A stretch of 64,000 nt of DNA, taken from NCBI GenBank assembly GCA_002365175.1, contig DEZK01000012.1, positions 1-64,000 of the forward strand, in the 5' to 3' direction. Shown piece by piece: positions 52,722 to 61,811 of this stretch. Made by a program: the position numbers and the translations under genes. A model generated the notes under the pieces. That model saw only the letters and a list, made by a program, of their open reading frames with translations, did not search any database and was not told the DNA's origin. The stretch comes from Raskinella chloraquaticus (SeqCode). GTDB lineage: Bacteria > Pseudomonadota > Alphaproteobacteria > Rhizobiales > UBA4765. The stretch's first letter is position 1; each line of letters begins with the position of its first letter.

Positions 52722-54314
52722 TCAATGCCGGAAGTGACGGGTGCCTGTGAAGACCATGGCAAGCCCGGCGGCATCGGCAGCAGCGATCACGTCTTTGTCG
52801 CGGATCGATCCACCAGGCTGGATGACGGCTGTCACGCCCGCTTGAATGAGGACATCAAGCCCGTCGGCGAAGGGGAAGAAGGCGTCGGATGCGGCAACAG
52901 ACCCGCGCGTTGACAACGCCTCGTCACGAGCCGCGCTCACCGCATCGCGCGCTTTGCGAACGGCGCTCAGGGCCGAATCAACCCGGCTCATCTGCCCGGC
53001 GCCGATGCCGACCGTCGCGCCGTCCTTCGCATAGACGATAGCGTTCGATTTCACGTGCTTGGCGACGCGGGCAGCAAACACAAGATCGATCGTTTCACTG
53101 GTCGTTGGCGCGCGCCTCGTCACGACTTTAAGCCCATCGGCCTGCGCCGAGAGATGATCTCGCGTCTGCACCAGCATGCCGCCGGCGACCGATTTGAAAC
53201 TTGTGCCGGCGGCGGCGGGATCGGGAAGCGCATCGGTGATCAGAAGGCGCAGATCCTTGCGGGTGGCAATGATGCGCCGCGCTTCCTCATCAGCACCCGG
53301 CGCGATGATGACCTCGGTGAAAATCTTGATCATGGCGCTCGCCGCCGCGCCGTCGAGCGGGCGGTTGGCGGCGATGATGCCGCCGAAGGCCGAGACCGGA
53401 TCGCAGGCAAGGGCCCGCTGATAGGCCTCCGCCAAAGTAGCACCCTGCGCCACGCCGCACGGATTGGCATGCTTGACGATGACAATCGCCGCAGTGCTGG
53501 CAGCGTCGAATTCAGCGACGCATTCGAACGCAGCGTCCGTATCGTTGAGGTTGTTGTAGGACAGCTCCTTGCCATGGAGCTGGATGGCGCTTGCCACCCC
53601 GGCGCGAACCTCGCCAGTGCGGTAGAAGCCTGCCTGCTGGTGGGGATTTTCGCCATAGCGTAATTTCTGGATCAGCGGCCCGCCGAAAACGCGGCGCGAA
53701 GGCTCTGTGACGCCCAGCGCCGCATGCATCCATTCGCCGATACGCGCATCGTAATGGGCGGTGCGGGCAAAGGCCTTGGCGGCCATCTCCTTGCGAAAGA
53801 CGAGGCTCGTCCTGCCATGATGGGCATCCATCTGCACTAGCAGTGCCTGATAATCCTCGATATCCGTCAAAACGACGACATGGTCATGATTTTTGGCTGC
53901 GGCGCGGATCATTGCCGGCCCGCCAATGTCGATATTCTCGACGATGTCGTCATAGGCCGCGCCCCGTGCCAGCGTCGCCTCGAAAGGATAAAGATCAATC
54001 ACGGCCAGATCGATGGGGCGGATCCCGTGGTCCACCATCGCTGCCTCATGCGTGGCCTGCCCGCGTCTTGCCAGCAGGCCGCCATGGATCGCCGGGTGCA
54101 GGGTCTTCACCCGTCCATCCATCATTTCAGCCATCCCGGTGAGGTCGCTCACATCAGCAACGCTGAGCCCGCCTTCAATCAGGGCGCGGCGCGTGCCCCC
54201 CGTGGATACCAGCTCGACTCCCCGCTGCGACAGACCCAGCGCCAATGCCAGCAGGCCATTCTTGTCGGACACCGACAAGATCGCCCGCCTGAGCGCAACC
54301 AAATCATCAGCCAT
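52722..54314 (-). CDS. purH: Bifunctional AICAR transformylase/IMP cyclohydrolase
   Basis: The 530-residue enzyme does the last two steps of IMP synthesis. The N-terminal cyclohydrolase domain shows ILSVSDKNGLLALA, VELVSTGGTRRALIEGG and VKTLHPAIHGGLLARRG. The transformylase domain shows KLRYGENPHQQAGFY, NLNDTDAAFECV and KHANPCGVAQGA. It ends FTGTRHFRH, the normal terminus. I use the ATG at 54314 behind GAGGTGGTG. In Rhizobiales it typically lies next to heparinase-like and rsmB genes, as here. Confidence 0.96.
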   Translation of the reverse strand: MADDLVALRRAILSVSDKNGLLALALGLSQRGVELVSTGGTRRALIEGGLSVADVSDLTGMAEMMDGRVKTLHPAIHGGLLARRGQATHEAAMVDHGIRPIDLAVIDLYPFEATLARGAAYDDIVENIDIGGPAMIRAAAKNHDHVVVLTDIEDYQALLVQMDAHHGRTSLVFRKEMAAKAFARTAHYDARIGEWMHAALGVTEPSRRVFGGPLIQKLRYGENPHQQAGFYRTGEVRAGVASAIQLHGKELSYNNLNDTDAAFECVAEFDAASTAAIVIVKHANPCGVAQGATLAEAYQRALACDPVSAFGGIIAANRPLDGAAASAMIKIFTEVIIAPGADEEARRIIATRKDLRLLITDALPDPAAAGTSFKSVAGGMLVQTRDHLSAQADGLKVVTRRAPTTSETIDLVFAARVAKHVKSNAIVYAKDGATVGIGAGQMSRVDSALSAVRKARDAVSAARDEALSTRGSVAASDAFFPFADGLDVLIQAGVTAVIQPGGSIRDKDVIAAADAAGLAMVFTGTRHFRH

Positions 54315-54390
54315 CACCACCTCTTTCACCAATCCTGTGTCGCTAACACGCTGTCATCGGGTTGCAAACCGGGCGCCCGGCTGCTGCCAG

Positions 54391-56091
54391 CTAGCTCGCC
54401 GATCCGGCCTTGAGCAGTGCAAAAAACCATGAGATCGCCACATCGCGCCCGCTTTCGCCACGAATAACCAGCTGGGCACTGCGCGGCGCGCGGCCCATTT
54501 CACCGAGAAAGGCGGATTCCTCGATTTCCACCCGCCCGCCAGGCACCCTGAACGCCCAGTAACTGCCGCCAGGCGTGGCAAGAATGACCGTGTCACCGGT
54601 ATCAGCGAGGCTTGGACGGATATCGGGATGGAGATGAAAGCGGATGGCGAAGGGATGGGTGTTTCGTCCCGACCAGGCGTTCAGCGCCTCCAGCCGGTCC
54701 TCGCCATCGAGCCGCCGCCCGTCCTGCGCGAGCCACAGGGTGCGCTGATGAATGAGGCCGAAGAGTTTGGCGTAGCCATCATGCGAGGCCGACACCATGG
54801 TGATTTCGCCATCCTTGGCCCTGACGACGGGAATATGGGTCGGACCGGCGTCAAGAATTTCGCGCCCGGCGAAGCGGATGATCCGGCTTGAGGTCCGGTC
54901 ATCGACGGTCAATGTCGAATGGGCGGCTGTGCGCCGCGTGAAATGGCGCCAGGGCGCGCGCTGATAAGCGGGAATGCCGCAATTGACGACCAGCCTTTCA
55001 CCCTGGGCTGAAAATTCGAAGGCAAGCGTGCCGGCATGCGCCTCCGCCGCATTGCGCGCCGGTGGCGTAAAGCCACAATCGAGGATGAGGGCACCGCCGG
55101 GTGCTTCCAGACGCTGATAGCCCGAACCCTGCGCTTCGAGCGCCGGGCGCCCCCCTACATCATCGCTTCCCAGCACATTGGCGAGCGTCTCGCTGTCAGT
55201 TGGCCCCATGCCGTTCATCATCACCAGCGCCCCATCGGGATGGCTGAAGAAACGCAGCATCGGCAGCATGCGCTCGACCGCCAGCAGCAGCCCGCTCGGT
55301 GGCGGCACTTCGCGTGTCACATAAAGATCGCGCAGGGGAATGAGGGCAACCAGCAACTCCAGCACTGCTTCGGGGTTGCGCGACACATGACCGCCATCGG
55401 TATAGAGATCGCGACCCAGCACACGCTCGAGCTTTTTGCTGAAATAGGCAAGCGAGGCTGGCAGGGGGTCGATGACGAGGTGTGCCTGGGTGACGGCGAC
55501 AAGCGCCAGAATCTCGTCGCGGCTTGAACTTGCAAGCCCAAGCCAAACCCCGTTGCGCAGATAGGCCACATGATCGGCGATCATGTGACGAAATCGCGTA
55601 TAGAAGCTGCGGTCAGCCCCGCCCAGAAGGAGGGGCGCGTCGCTGAGGATGGCAATCAGGCGGGTTGACGCGAGCGGCAATGTCCACGCCTTGCTGCGGA
55701 CGTTCATGCGCACCCAGCTGTCGACGAGAAGGCGAGCCATGCTCTCCGCCTCGCCGCCCTCGATTGCCGCGAGGTCGCGCAGCCATGCAAAGCCATGGAT
55801 ATAGCTTGCCCAATCGGCAGTCGGCGGGGCGAGCGCCAGAGCTTCGCTCGCTTCATTCTCGATGATCCGGCCGGCAACCGTGAATTTGCCGGCAAGCAAC
55901 GACTCGCCGCGCCGCAAATTTCCCGCCCGCAGCGGATTGGGAACCGCGACCATCGGCGCCGACGGCGACCAGCCATGCATCATGCGCCGCAGCGGGCCTT
56001 GTGCCGCTGCCGCCACGAACCCGCGCACGACATCCCCCAGCACCTGGCGGCGAACGCTCCTCGCCCCTGCTTCGCTCTTTGCCCTTGCCAT
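54391..56091 (-). CDS. Heparinase II/III-family protein
   Basis: The 566-residue protein has an N-terminal alpha/alpha-toroid region (GFAWLRDLAAIEGGEAESMA and following) and a C-terminal beta-sandwich of the heparinase II/III type (GYQRLEAPGGALILDCGF, then WRHFTRRTAAHSTLTVDD). These families act as polysaccharide lyases or related enzymes. In alphaproteobacteria this gene is consistently found between rsmB and purH, and its substrate is not established. No signal peptide is evident. ATG 56091 is used; a TTG lies six codons earlier. Confidence 0.87.
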   Translation of the reverse strand: MARAKSEAGARSVRRQVLGDVVRGFVAAAAQGPLRRMMHGWSPSAPMVAVPNPLRAGNLRRGESLLAGKFTVAGRIIENEASEALALAPPTADWASYIHGFAWLRDLAAIEGGEAESMARLLVDSWVRMNVRSKAWTLPLASTRLIAILSDAPLLLGGADRSFYTRFRHMIADHVAYLRNGVWLGLASSSRDEILALVAVTQAHLVIDPLPASLAYFSKKLERVLGRDLYTDGGHVSRNPEAVLELLVALIPLRDLYVTREVPPPSGLLLAVERMLPMLRFFSHPDGALVMMNGMGPTDSETLANVLGSDDVGGRPALEAQGSGYQRLEAPGGALILDCGFTPPARNAAEAHAGTLAFEFSAQGERLVVNCGIPAYQRAPWRHFTRRTAAHSTLTVDDRTSSRIIRFAGREILDAGPTHIPVVRAKDGEITMVSASHDGYAKLFGLIHQRTLWLAQDGRRLDGEDRLEALNAWSGRNTHPFAIRFHLHPDIRPSLADTGDTVILATPGGSYWAFRVPGGRVEIEESAFLGEMGRAPRSAQLVIRGESGRDVAISWFFALLKAGSAS

Positions 56092-56115
56092 ACTCTTCCG
56101 TTTCGGCAACCCGGC

Positions 56116-57441
56116 TCAATCCTGCGCTATTTTGCGCAGCCGGGCGACAAAGAATCCATCGATACCCCCATCCTCTTTGAGCATATCGGGGCGGCTGCGC
56201 AGCGTGCCCACGCCGGCAACCATGTCGCTAAAGCCGCCGATCTCGTCCGGCGCGATCGGGTCAAGGGCAAAGCCACGGTTGCGGACGAGAAAGGATGTCA
56301 CCTGCTGCTCACCCTCTTCCGGTTCAAGCGAACAGGTGGAATAAATCAGCAGGCCGCCATCGCCGACCTGCGCCGCCGCGCGATCCAGCATTGCCGCCTG
56401 CTGGCGCGCGAGCGTGGCGATATCGCTTTCGCGCTTCAGCCATGCGACGTCGGGATGGCGGCGCAGCGTACCCGTTGCCGAGCACGGCGCGTCGAGAAGA
56501 ACGACATCGTAAGGCCCGCCAAGGTCGACCTCCATCATGTCGCGCACCACCGGCTGAACCTTGAGGTGCAGCCGGTCCATATTACGCATGAGGCGCGCCA
56601 GCCGCGCCGGGTCGCGGTCAACCGCCGTTACTTTGGCGCCCCGGGCAGCCAGCGCCGCAGTCTTGCCGCCGGGTGCAGCACACAGATCAAGGACGCTCGC
56701 GCCCTTGAGCGCGCCTGCCGCCAGCACCACCAGCAAGGCTGCCGCGTCCTGCACCCACCACGCGCCCTCCTCATAACCCGGGAGCGCTGAAATCGGACCT
56801 GAATGGCTGGTGAGGCGGATGGTCCCCTGCGGCAGGAGTTTGCCACCGAGTGTGTCGGCCCATGCTTTGGCGTTGGAGCGCGCCGTCACATCAAGTGGTG
56901 GCTCGCTCAGTTGAGCGGCGGCCATCGCCTCGGTGACGTCCGCCCCGTAGGCCCTCATCCACCGCGCCATCAGCCATGGCGGGAGATTGGCCAGGGGTTG
57001 TGCCGCCGGCTTCTCCTCACGTGTGATGGCCCGCAAGACCGCATTGACAAGGCCGGTGAAGTGGCCTGCGTCCTTGTCCTCGCGGGCAAGGCGCACCGCC
57101 TGGTCAACGGCGGCGTGTTCGGCGACATCCATATACAAAAGCTGGGCAGCGGCACAGGCGAGAATGGCCTTGAGCGGCCCACCGCGCGACGGCCAGCCGC
57201 GCGCCAGATGGCCTTCCACAAGGGCAAGGACCTCGCCAAGACGCTGCATGGTGGTCCGCGCAAGGGCGGTTGCAAAGGCGCGGTCGCGGGGCTCGAGCCG
57301 TGCCAGCCCGGGGTCGCTTTCCATAGCCTCATCCAGGCGCTCATGCCGGTTCAGCACCGCGTCGATGGCGCCAACCGCCACCCGGCGCGCGGCAAGGCCC
57401 GGTATTTCGGGTAATTGATGACGTTCGGCCTTGATGCGCAT
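56116..57441 (-). CDS. rsmB: 16S rRNA m5C967 methyltransferase
   Basis: The 441-residue protein has an N-terminal NusB-like domain (AARRVAVGAIDAVLNRHERL) and a SAM-dependent methyltransferase domain: VLDLCAAPGGKTAALAARGA, LLDAPCSATGTLRRHPDVAW (motif IV cysteine) and IYSTCSLEPEEGE (catalytic cysteine). It methylates cytosine 967 of 16S rRNA. I start at MRIKAERHQL; the longer frame overlaps the divergent SdhAF4-like gene on the other strand. Confidence 0.93.
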   Translation of the reverse strand: MRIKAERHQLPEIPGLAARRVAVGAIDAVLNRHERLDEAMESDPGLARLEPRDRAFATALARTTMQRLGEVLALVEGHLARGWPSRGGPLKAILACAAAQLLYMDVAEHAAVDQAVRLAREDKDAGHFTGLVNAVLRAITREEKPAAQPLANLPPWLMARWMRAYGADVTEAMAAAQLSEPPLDVTARSNAKAWADTLGGKLLPQGTIRLTSHSGPISALPGYEEGAWWVQDAAALLVVLAAGALKGASVLDLCAAPGGKTAALAARGAKVTAVDRDPARLARLMRNMDRLHLKVQPVVRDMMEVDLGGPYDVVLLDAPCSATGTLRRHPDVAWLKRESDIATLARQQAAMLDRAAAQVGDGGLLIYSTCSLEPEEGEQQVTSFLVRNRGFALDPIAPDEIGGFSDMVAGVGTLRSRPDMLKEDGGIDGFFVARLRKIAQD

Positions 57442-57496
57442 GTCGATCGCCCCTGCCCTGCTTGACTTGCGTGAGTGGCGAGGCTTATCCCCAATC

Positions 57497-57712
57497 ATGG
57501 ACAATGGAAACGTCAAAGACACACCGTCCGCAACTCCGGCGCGGTCCGTAAACCCGACGCCAGCCGCCCAACGCGCCCTTGCCGAGGCCGAAGCCCGCCG
57601 CCGTGAGGCAGCACTCGTGCCCTCCGCGCCAGGCGAGATCAATGGCCGAGGTGGTCTTGATCCGGCCCGCTTTGGCGATTGGGAAGTGAACGGTATCGCC
57701 TGTGATTTCTAG
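57497..57712 (+). CDS. DUF1674 protein, SdhAF4-like succinate dehydrogenase assembly factor
   Basis: The 71-residue product ends GGLDPARFGDWEVNGIACDF, the signature of DUF1674/SdhAF4, preceded by a charged RALAEAEARRREA helix. Homologues help insert FAD into the succinate dehydrogenase flavoprotein. It overlaps an unlikely N-terminal extension of rsmB on the other strand, and its conserved end decides which is real. It is divergent from rsmB by 55 bases; sdh genes are not in this window. Confidence 0.88.
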   Translation: MDNGNVKDTPSATPARSVNPTPAAQRALAEAEARRREAALVPSAPGEINGRGGLDPARFGDWEVNGIACDF

Positions 57713-57775
57713 CTGCGTCATTTTTGCAACAAATTTATTTTCACACACGCCCCGCCGACGTCTAATCGCCGGCAT

Positions 57776-57789
57776 TTGATCCTGATCAA
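57776..57789 (+). promoter_or_regulatory. FNR/FixK-type anaerobox upstream of ompW
   Basis: TTGAT-CCTG-ATCAA is an exact TTGAT-N4-ATCAA palindrome, centred 83 bases before the ompW ATG. If it acts as a class II activator site, transcription would start near 57824, leaving a leader of about 42 bases. Confidence 0.75.
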
Positions 57790-57865
57790 TTTCTTTTGTC
57801 GCCACCGGCTTCATGAATGCGACACGTCGTCGCGATGACATGCACTGTCGGCAAAGGAAAGCATC

Positions 57866-58561
57866 ATGAAAGCTGATTGGGTCGTAACCACCGCGCTGTT
57901 GGGCGCGCTCGCCACGACGCAGGCCATTGCGGCTGATCTTGCTGCCGGGCCGGAGGTTCCAGCAGCCGTCAAGGCCGAACCCGGACCCTGGCAGGTGCGC
58001 CTGCGCGGTATCTATGTGTTGCCGGAATTCAGCAACAGGACCTTGACGGTGAACGCAGCCCCGCTGGCCGGCGCGCGCATCGGGGTGACCGACAGCATCA
58101 TCCCCGAACTCGACATCACCTACTATTTCACCAAGAACATCGCCGCTGAATTGATCCTTGCCGTCACGCGCCACACCGCTTACGGCGCCGGCTCGATCTC
58201 TGCCCTTGGATCACTGGGCCGCTCCTGGCTGCTGCCACCGACGCTGACGCTGCAGTATCATTTCACTGATTTCGGAGCCTTCAAGCCCTATATCGGCGGT
58301 GGTATCAACTATACCTGGTTCTTCAATACCAACTCGAACGCGCTGAGCAATTTCAGCCTGCGCGACAATGTCGGCTATGTCGCCCAATTTGGCTTCGACT
58401 ACGCGCTCGATGATCATTGGGGATGGAATGTCGATGTCAAGCGCGTATTCCTGCTGACGACCGCCAGTGGCAATCTGGGAGCCTCTAACGGGCCGCGGGT
58501 TACCGCACCTTTGCGCCTTGATCCCTGGCTGATCGGCACGGGTTTGACATATCGCTTCTAG
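57866..58561 (+). CDS. ompW: OmpW-family outer membrane protein
   Basis: The 231-residue protein has a signal peptide (ALATTQAIAAD) and the OmpW pattern: GPWQVRLRGIYVLPE, IIPELDITYYFTKNIAAELI, LPPTLTLQYHFTDFGAFKPY, IGGGINYTWFF and the terminal LIGTGLTYRF. It forms an eight-stranded barrel with a hydrophobic channel for small molecules. An upstream anaerobox suggests induction under low oxygen, as is known for ompW in other proteobacteria. GGAAAG lies before the ATG. Confidence 0.93.
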   Translation: MKADWVVTTALLGALATTQAIAADLAAGPEVPAAVKAEPGPWQVRLRGIYVLPEFSNRTLTVNAAPLAGARIGVTDSIIPELDITYYFTKNIAAELILAVTRHTAYGAGSISALGSLGRSWLLPPTLTLQYHFTDFGAFKPYIGGGINYTWFFNTNSNALSNFSLRDNVGYVAQFGFDYALDDHWGWNVDVKRVFLLTTASGNLGASNGPRVTAPLRLDPWLIGTGLTYRF

Positions 58562-58601
58562 CCCACCCGGCAAAAATTGCGGCGCGAGCCGGTCAGCCGG
58601 T

Positions 58602-59498
58602 CTATCCGCGCAGCCAGGCGGAGCGCGGAAGGCGCAGACGTGCTTCTGCCGCATTCAGCGTATTGGCAAGAAGGCAGGCAACCGTCATCGGCCCCACACC
58701 GCCCGGCACGGGCGTGATGGCGCCGGCCACATCTGCAACGCTCGCAAAGTCCACATCGCCGACGAGCCGGCTTTTGCCCTCACGCTCGATACGGTTGATC
58801 CCCACATCGATAATGGTGGCGCCGGGCTTGACGAAGTCCGCCGTGACAAATTCCCGCCGGCCGACGGCGGCAACCAGAATATCCGCGCGCTGGCATAGCT
58901 GCGCCAGGCCGCGGGTGCGCGAATGCGCCATGGTAACGGTGGCGTTCTGCTGCAGCAGAAGAAGGGAAAGCGGTTTGCCGACCAGTGTGGAGCGACCGAT
59001 GACAACGGCGTCCAGCCCGTCAAGCGTCGGATGGATCTGCGCCAGCAGCATCATCGCTCCAAGCGGCGTGCAGGGCACCAGCCCGGGCTGATCGGCAACC
59101 AGCCGCCCGGCGTTGATGGGATGAAGCCCGTCCACGTCCTTGGCTGGATCGATGGCGGCGATGAACTCCTGGGTACGCGCTCTCAGGCTGTCGGGCAGCG
59201 GCAATTGCAGCAAGATGCCGTCGACCGCTTCATCGCTGTTCAGCATCGCGATCTGCGCCAGAAGCGCTGCCGCGCTGACATCGGATGGCAGGCGGTACTC
59301 GAACGAGCGCATGCCAGCTTCAATCGTCTGTTTGCTTTTCGAGGCGACATAGACCTGGCTCGCCGGGTCATCGCCAACCAGAATGACCGCCAGTCCGGGC
59401 GCCCTGCCGCTGGCGGCGGTAAAGTTGTGAGCCGCCGCCGCAACCTGACGGCGCAGACGCTCGGCGAGGCTTTTTCCGTCGATCAGGCGGGCCGTCAT
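58602..59498 (-). CDS. folD: FolD, methylenetetrahydrofolate dehydrogenase/cyclohydrolase
   Basis: The 298-residue bifunctional enzyme carries VYVASKSKQTIEAGMRSFEY with the catalytic lysine, DGILLQLPLPDSL, VIGRSTLVGKPLSLLLLQQN and PVPGGVGPMTVACLLANT. It interconverts methylene-, methenyl- and formyl-tetrahydrofolate with NADP. Its ATG overlaps the yggU stop as ATGA, placing it third in a yggT-yggU-folD operon. Confidence 0.95.
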   Translation of the reverse strand: MTARLIDGKSLAERLRRQVAAAAHNFTAASGRAPGLAVILVGDDPASQVYVASKSKQTIEAGMRSFEYRLPSDVSAAALLAQIAMLNSDEAVDGILLQLPLPDSLRARTQEFIAAIDPAKDVDGLHPINAGRLVADQPGLVPCTPLGAMMLLAQIHPTLDGLDAVVIGRSTLVGKPLSLLLLQQNATVTMAHSRTRGLAQLCQRADILVAAVGRREFVTADFVKPGATIIDVGINRIEREGKSRLVGDVDFASVADVAGAITPVPGGVGPMTVACLLANTLNAAEARLRLPRSAWLRG

Positions 59499-59812
59499 GA
59501 GCGGGGTACCTTGAGGTGTTCGAGGGCGGACAATATGGCGGGCGGATCACCGGCGATATCGACGAGCTTGCGCCGCGAGCTGGCGCCCTGCGCCAGGTCA
59601 AAACAGCGCCGCGGCAGGGCGAGCGCTTCGGCCAGAAGGCGCAGCAGGGCGTCATTGGCCTTGCCATCCTCAGGCGCAGCACGCACCCGCACCTTCTGCA
59701 TGTGCCCGCCATCGCCAGCGATGATGCCGCCGATCGCGTCGCGGTCAGCCTTCGGTGTCAGGCGAACTGCCAGCCTCACGCCGTCGGCTGTGACATTCCA
59801 GGCATTTTGCAA
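59495..59812 (-). CDS. yggU: DUF167 (YggU) family protein
   Basis: The 105-residue protein shows GVRLAVRLTPKADRDAIGGI, VRVRAAPEDGKANDALLRLL and SSRRKLVDIAGDP, the complete DUF167 fold of unknown function. The start is a TTG three bases after the yggT stop and in the same frame. No other start is available, so it is probably translated by reinitiation. It overlaps folD by 4 bases. Confidence 0.9.
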   Translation of the reverse strand: MQNAWNVTADGVRLAVRLTPKADRDAIGGIIAGDGGHMQKVRVRAAPEDGKANDALLRLLAEALALPRRCFDLAQGASSRRKLVDIAGDPPAILSALEHLKVPRS

Positions 59813-59815
59813 ACC

Positions 59816-60118
59816 TCAGAGCCCGGCGCTGGCCACTGCCGGAATAAAATACCGGCCAATCAGGTCCTGGAGGAACCAGATGGCAAAAAGCGCCACCACC
59901 GGCGACAGATCAAGCCCGCCAAGATTGGGGATGACGCGCCGCAAGGGCCGCAATACCGGTTCGGTCAGACGATAGAGCAGATCGACAATCGAAGCGACGA
60001 CGCGGTTATGCGTGTTGACGATATTGAAAGCGATCAGCCAGCTGGCGACCGCCGAAATAATCAGGATCCACGCATAGAACCCGAGAATCATATTGATCAG
60101 CAGAAGGACGGAAACCAC
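59816..60118 (-). CDS. yggT: YggT-family membrane protein
   Basis: The 100-residue protein has two hydrophobic segments with the YggT motif between them: LLLINMILGFYAWILIISAV, IAFNIVNTHN, LYRLTEPVLRPLRRVIPNLG and GLDLSPVVALFAIWFLQDLI. The family is an integral membrane protein with a role in osmotic stress in some species and near division genes in others. A GTG start at 60118 with AGGAG seven bases upstream is chosen over distant ATGs. Confidence 0.92.
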   Translation of the reverse strand: MVSVLLLINMILGFYAWILIISAVASWLIAFNIVNTHNRVVASIVDLLYRLTEPVLRPLRRVIPNLGGLDLSPVVALFAIWFLQDLIGRYFIPAVASAGL

Positions 60119-60237
60119 GGACGGCTCCTTTTCGCGGTGAAACCATGGCGGTTCTATCTGCATGGCTCCCCAGCGGCAAGTCGCAAGCATCCTTGACACC
60201 TCGCCAATGCGCAACCTAAATGCCGCCTGTTCGGATC

Positions 60238-60313
60238 GGGGCTGTAGCTCAGTTGGGAGAGCGCCGCAATCGCACTGCGGAGGTCAGGGGTTCAAATCCC
60301 CTCAGCTCCACCA
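60238..60313 (+). tRNA. tRNA-Ala (anticodon CGC)
   Basis: The 76 bases fold as a standard tRNA: acceptor GGGGCTG/CAGCTCC, D-arm GCTC/GAGC, anticodon stem CCGCA/TGCGG with loop ATCGCAC, T-arm AGGGG/CCCCT with loop TTCAAAT, then A and encoded CCA. The anticodon CGC reads GCG, alanine. Confidence 0.97.
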
Positions 60314-60528
60314 CCGCTTCCGACCTATGATTGACGCTGATACCGCGTGCTGACGCACGGCAGTGCTTCATGATCAGCACTGGTCAGCGCCCTGTGATGG
60401 TTCTACAAAATATCCAGAGCTTGTTCAGCGAAGTGCACTTTTCCACTCCTGGCGGCGGACAGGTGACCGGCCCAGACGGTGCAAGGGCCGTGGAAATGAC
60501 AAGACGTGAACGGCAAACAGGATTGGTC

Positions 60529-60990
60529 ATGGGGTTCGACAAGACATTTTCGCTCCTGTCCCGGCTCATCGGTGGCAGCAGTGCGACTTTCGCGGACGAC
60601 GACCCCCGCACGATATCCACCGCCCTGCTGTTGCGCGTCGCGGAAGCCGACGGCGTTGTCGCGGCAAGCGAGAACGCTGTCATACTCAATGTCATTCGCC
60701 GCGATTTCGGGCTCAGCGCCAGAGCTGCGAACGCGCTTGCGCTAGCCGGCGACAAGCTTGCGGCAGAAACCGATGACATCGCCCTTCTCGTGGAGCAGGC
60801 AAATCGCGGGCTTGATGCGCCAGGCCGCCTTCACCTCCTTGATCGTCTGTGGCAGGTGACGGTTGTCGATGATCGTGTCCACGAATTCGAGGATAATCTC
60901 GTCTGGCGCATTTCGGATCTCCTCGGTGTGCCGGTGCATGAACGCCTCGCCGCGCGCCAGCGCGCCGGCAAAGCGCGGCAGCCGCGTTGA
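60529..60990 (+). CDS. TerB-family protein
   Basis: The 153-residue protein is a TerB-like helical domain: TALLLRVAEADGVVAASENA, VILNVIRRDFGLS, LLDRLWQVTVVDDRVHEFED and NLVWRISDLLGVPVHER. The repeated acidic D-G-V and D-D-R-V-H-E motifs recall TerB metal-binding sites. The family is linked to tellurite resistance and stress, but in alphaproteobacteria single copies have no defined role. The start follows AGGA at 8 bases. Confidence 0.85.
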   Translation: MGFDKTFSLLSRLIGGSSATFADDDPRTISTALLLRVAEADGVVAASENAVILNVIRRDFGLSARAANALALAGDKLAAETDDIALLVEQANRGLDAPGRLHLLDRLWQVTVVDDRVHEFEDNLVWRISDLLGVPVHERLAARQRAGKARQPR

Positions 60991-61025
60991 GACAGCGTTG
61001 AGAATTGGCGGTTAAGATAGGTCGG

Positions 61026-61811
61026 ATGTCGAAAATATTGATCATTCTCCATCAGGAAAATTCCTCGCCCGGTCGCGTTGGGCTGGCGCTGGAGGCGCGT
61101 GGTTACAGTCTCGATATCCGCCGCCCGCGCTTTGGCGATGCCTTGCCCTCGACCATGAGCGAGCATGCCGGCGCGGTGATTTTCGGCGGGCCGATGAGTG
61201 CCAACGACAATGATGATTTCCTCAAAACGGAAACCGACTGGATCGGCATTCCCCTGAAGGAGAACAAGCCCTATCTCGGCCTTTGTCTGGGGGCCCAGAT
61301 GCTGGCGCGCCATCTCGGCGCCCGCGTCTACAAGCACGCCGAAGGGCGCGTCGAGGTCGGCTATCATCCCATCCGCCCGACCACCATCGGCGCTGAAATG
61401 ATGAGTTGGCCGGAGCGCGTCTATCAATGGCACAATGAGGGGTTCGACTGCCCGCACGGGGCAACGCTGCTGGCTGAGGGGGACGAATTTCCCGTTCAGG
61501 CGGTCCGCGTCGGTGCGGCAGCCTACGGGCTGCAGTTCCACCCCGAGCTGACCCACGCCATGATGTATCGCTGGACAGTCCGTGGCGCTCATCGTTTTTC
61601 CTCGCCTGGCGCGCAGGATCGCGACCAGCAATTAGCGTTGCGCTATGAGTATGATCCGCCGCTGGTACAGTTTCTCGGCGCGTTTCTTGATCTCTGGCTG
61701 CACCCTCAAAAGGCGCAGGCGGCAGCGAGCGCCGGTGCCGGCGCGCCGGCGCAGCGTGCCTTCAGCGCCACTTGCGATGAAGCCACAGCCATTGCCCGGG
61801 ATATTCGCTGA
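61026..61811 (+). CDS. Class I glutamine amidotransferase (GMP synthase-like)
   Basis: The 261-residue protein has the GATase fold with VIFGGPMSANDND, the nucleophile elbow GLCLGAQMLA, and LQFHPELTHAMM carrying the His-Glu pair. It is of the YfeJ/GuaA-like stand-alone type, hydrolysing glutamine or acting on gamma-glutamyl compounds. Its 3' end overlaps the convergent acyltransferase gene by 50 bases. Confidence 0.88.
   Translation: MSKILIILHQENSSPGRVGLALEARGYSLDIRRPRFGDALPSTMSEHAGAVIFGGPMSANDNDDFLKTETDWIGIPLKENKPYLGLCLGAQMLARHLGARVYKHAEGRVEVGYHPIRPTTIGAEMMSWPERVYQWHNEGFDCPHGATLLAEGDEFPVQAVRVGAAAYGLQFHPELTHAMMYRWTVRGAHRFSSPGAQDRDQQLALRYEYDPPLVQFLGAFLDLWLHPQKAQAAASAGAGAPAQRAFSATCDEATAIARDIR

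Noticed and set aside
60361..60382. CAGTGCT/AGCACTG hairpin after tRNA-Ala
   Set aside because: The stem is 7 bp with an 8-base loop and no T-run, too weak to call a terminator or other element.
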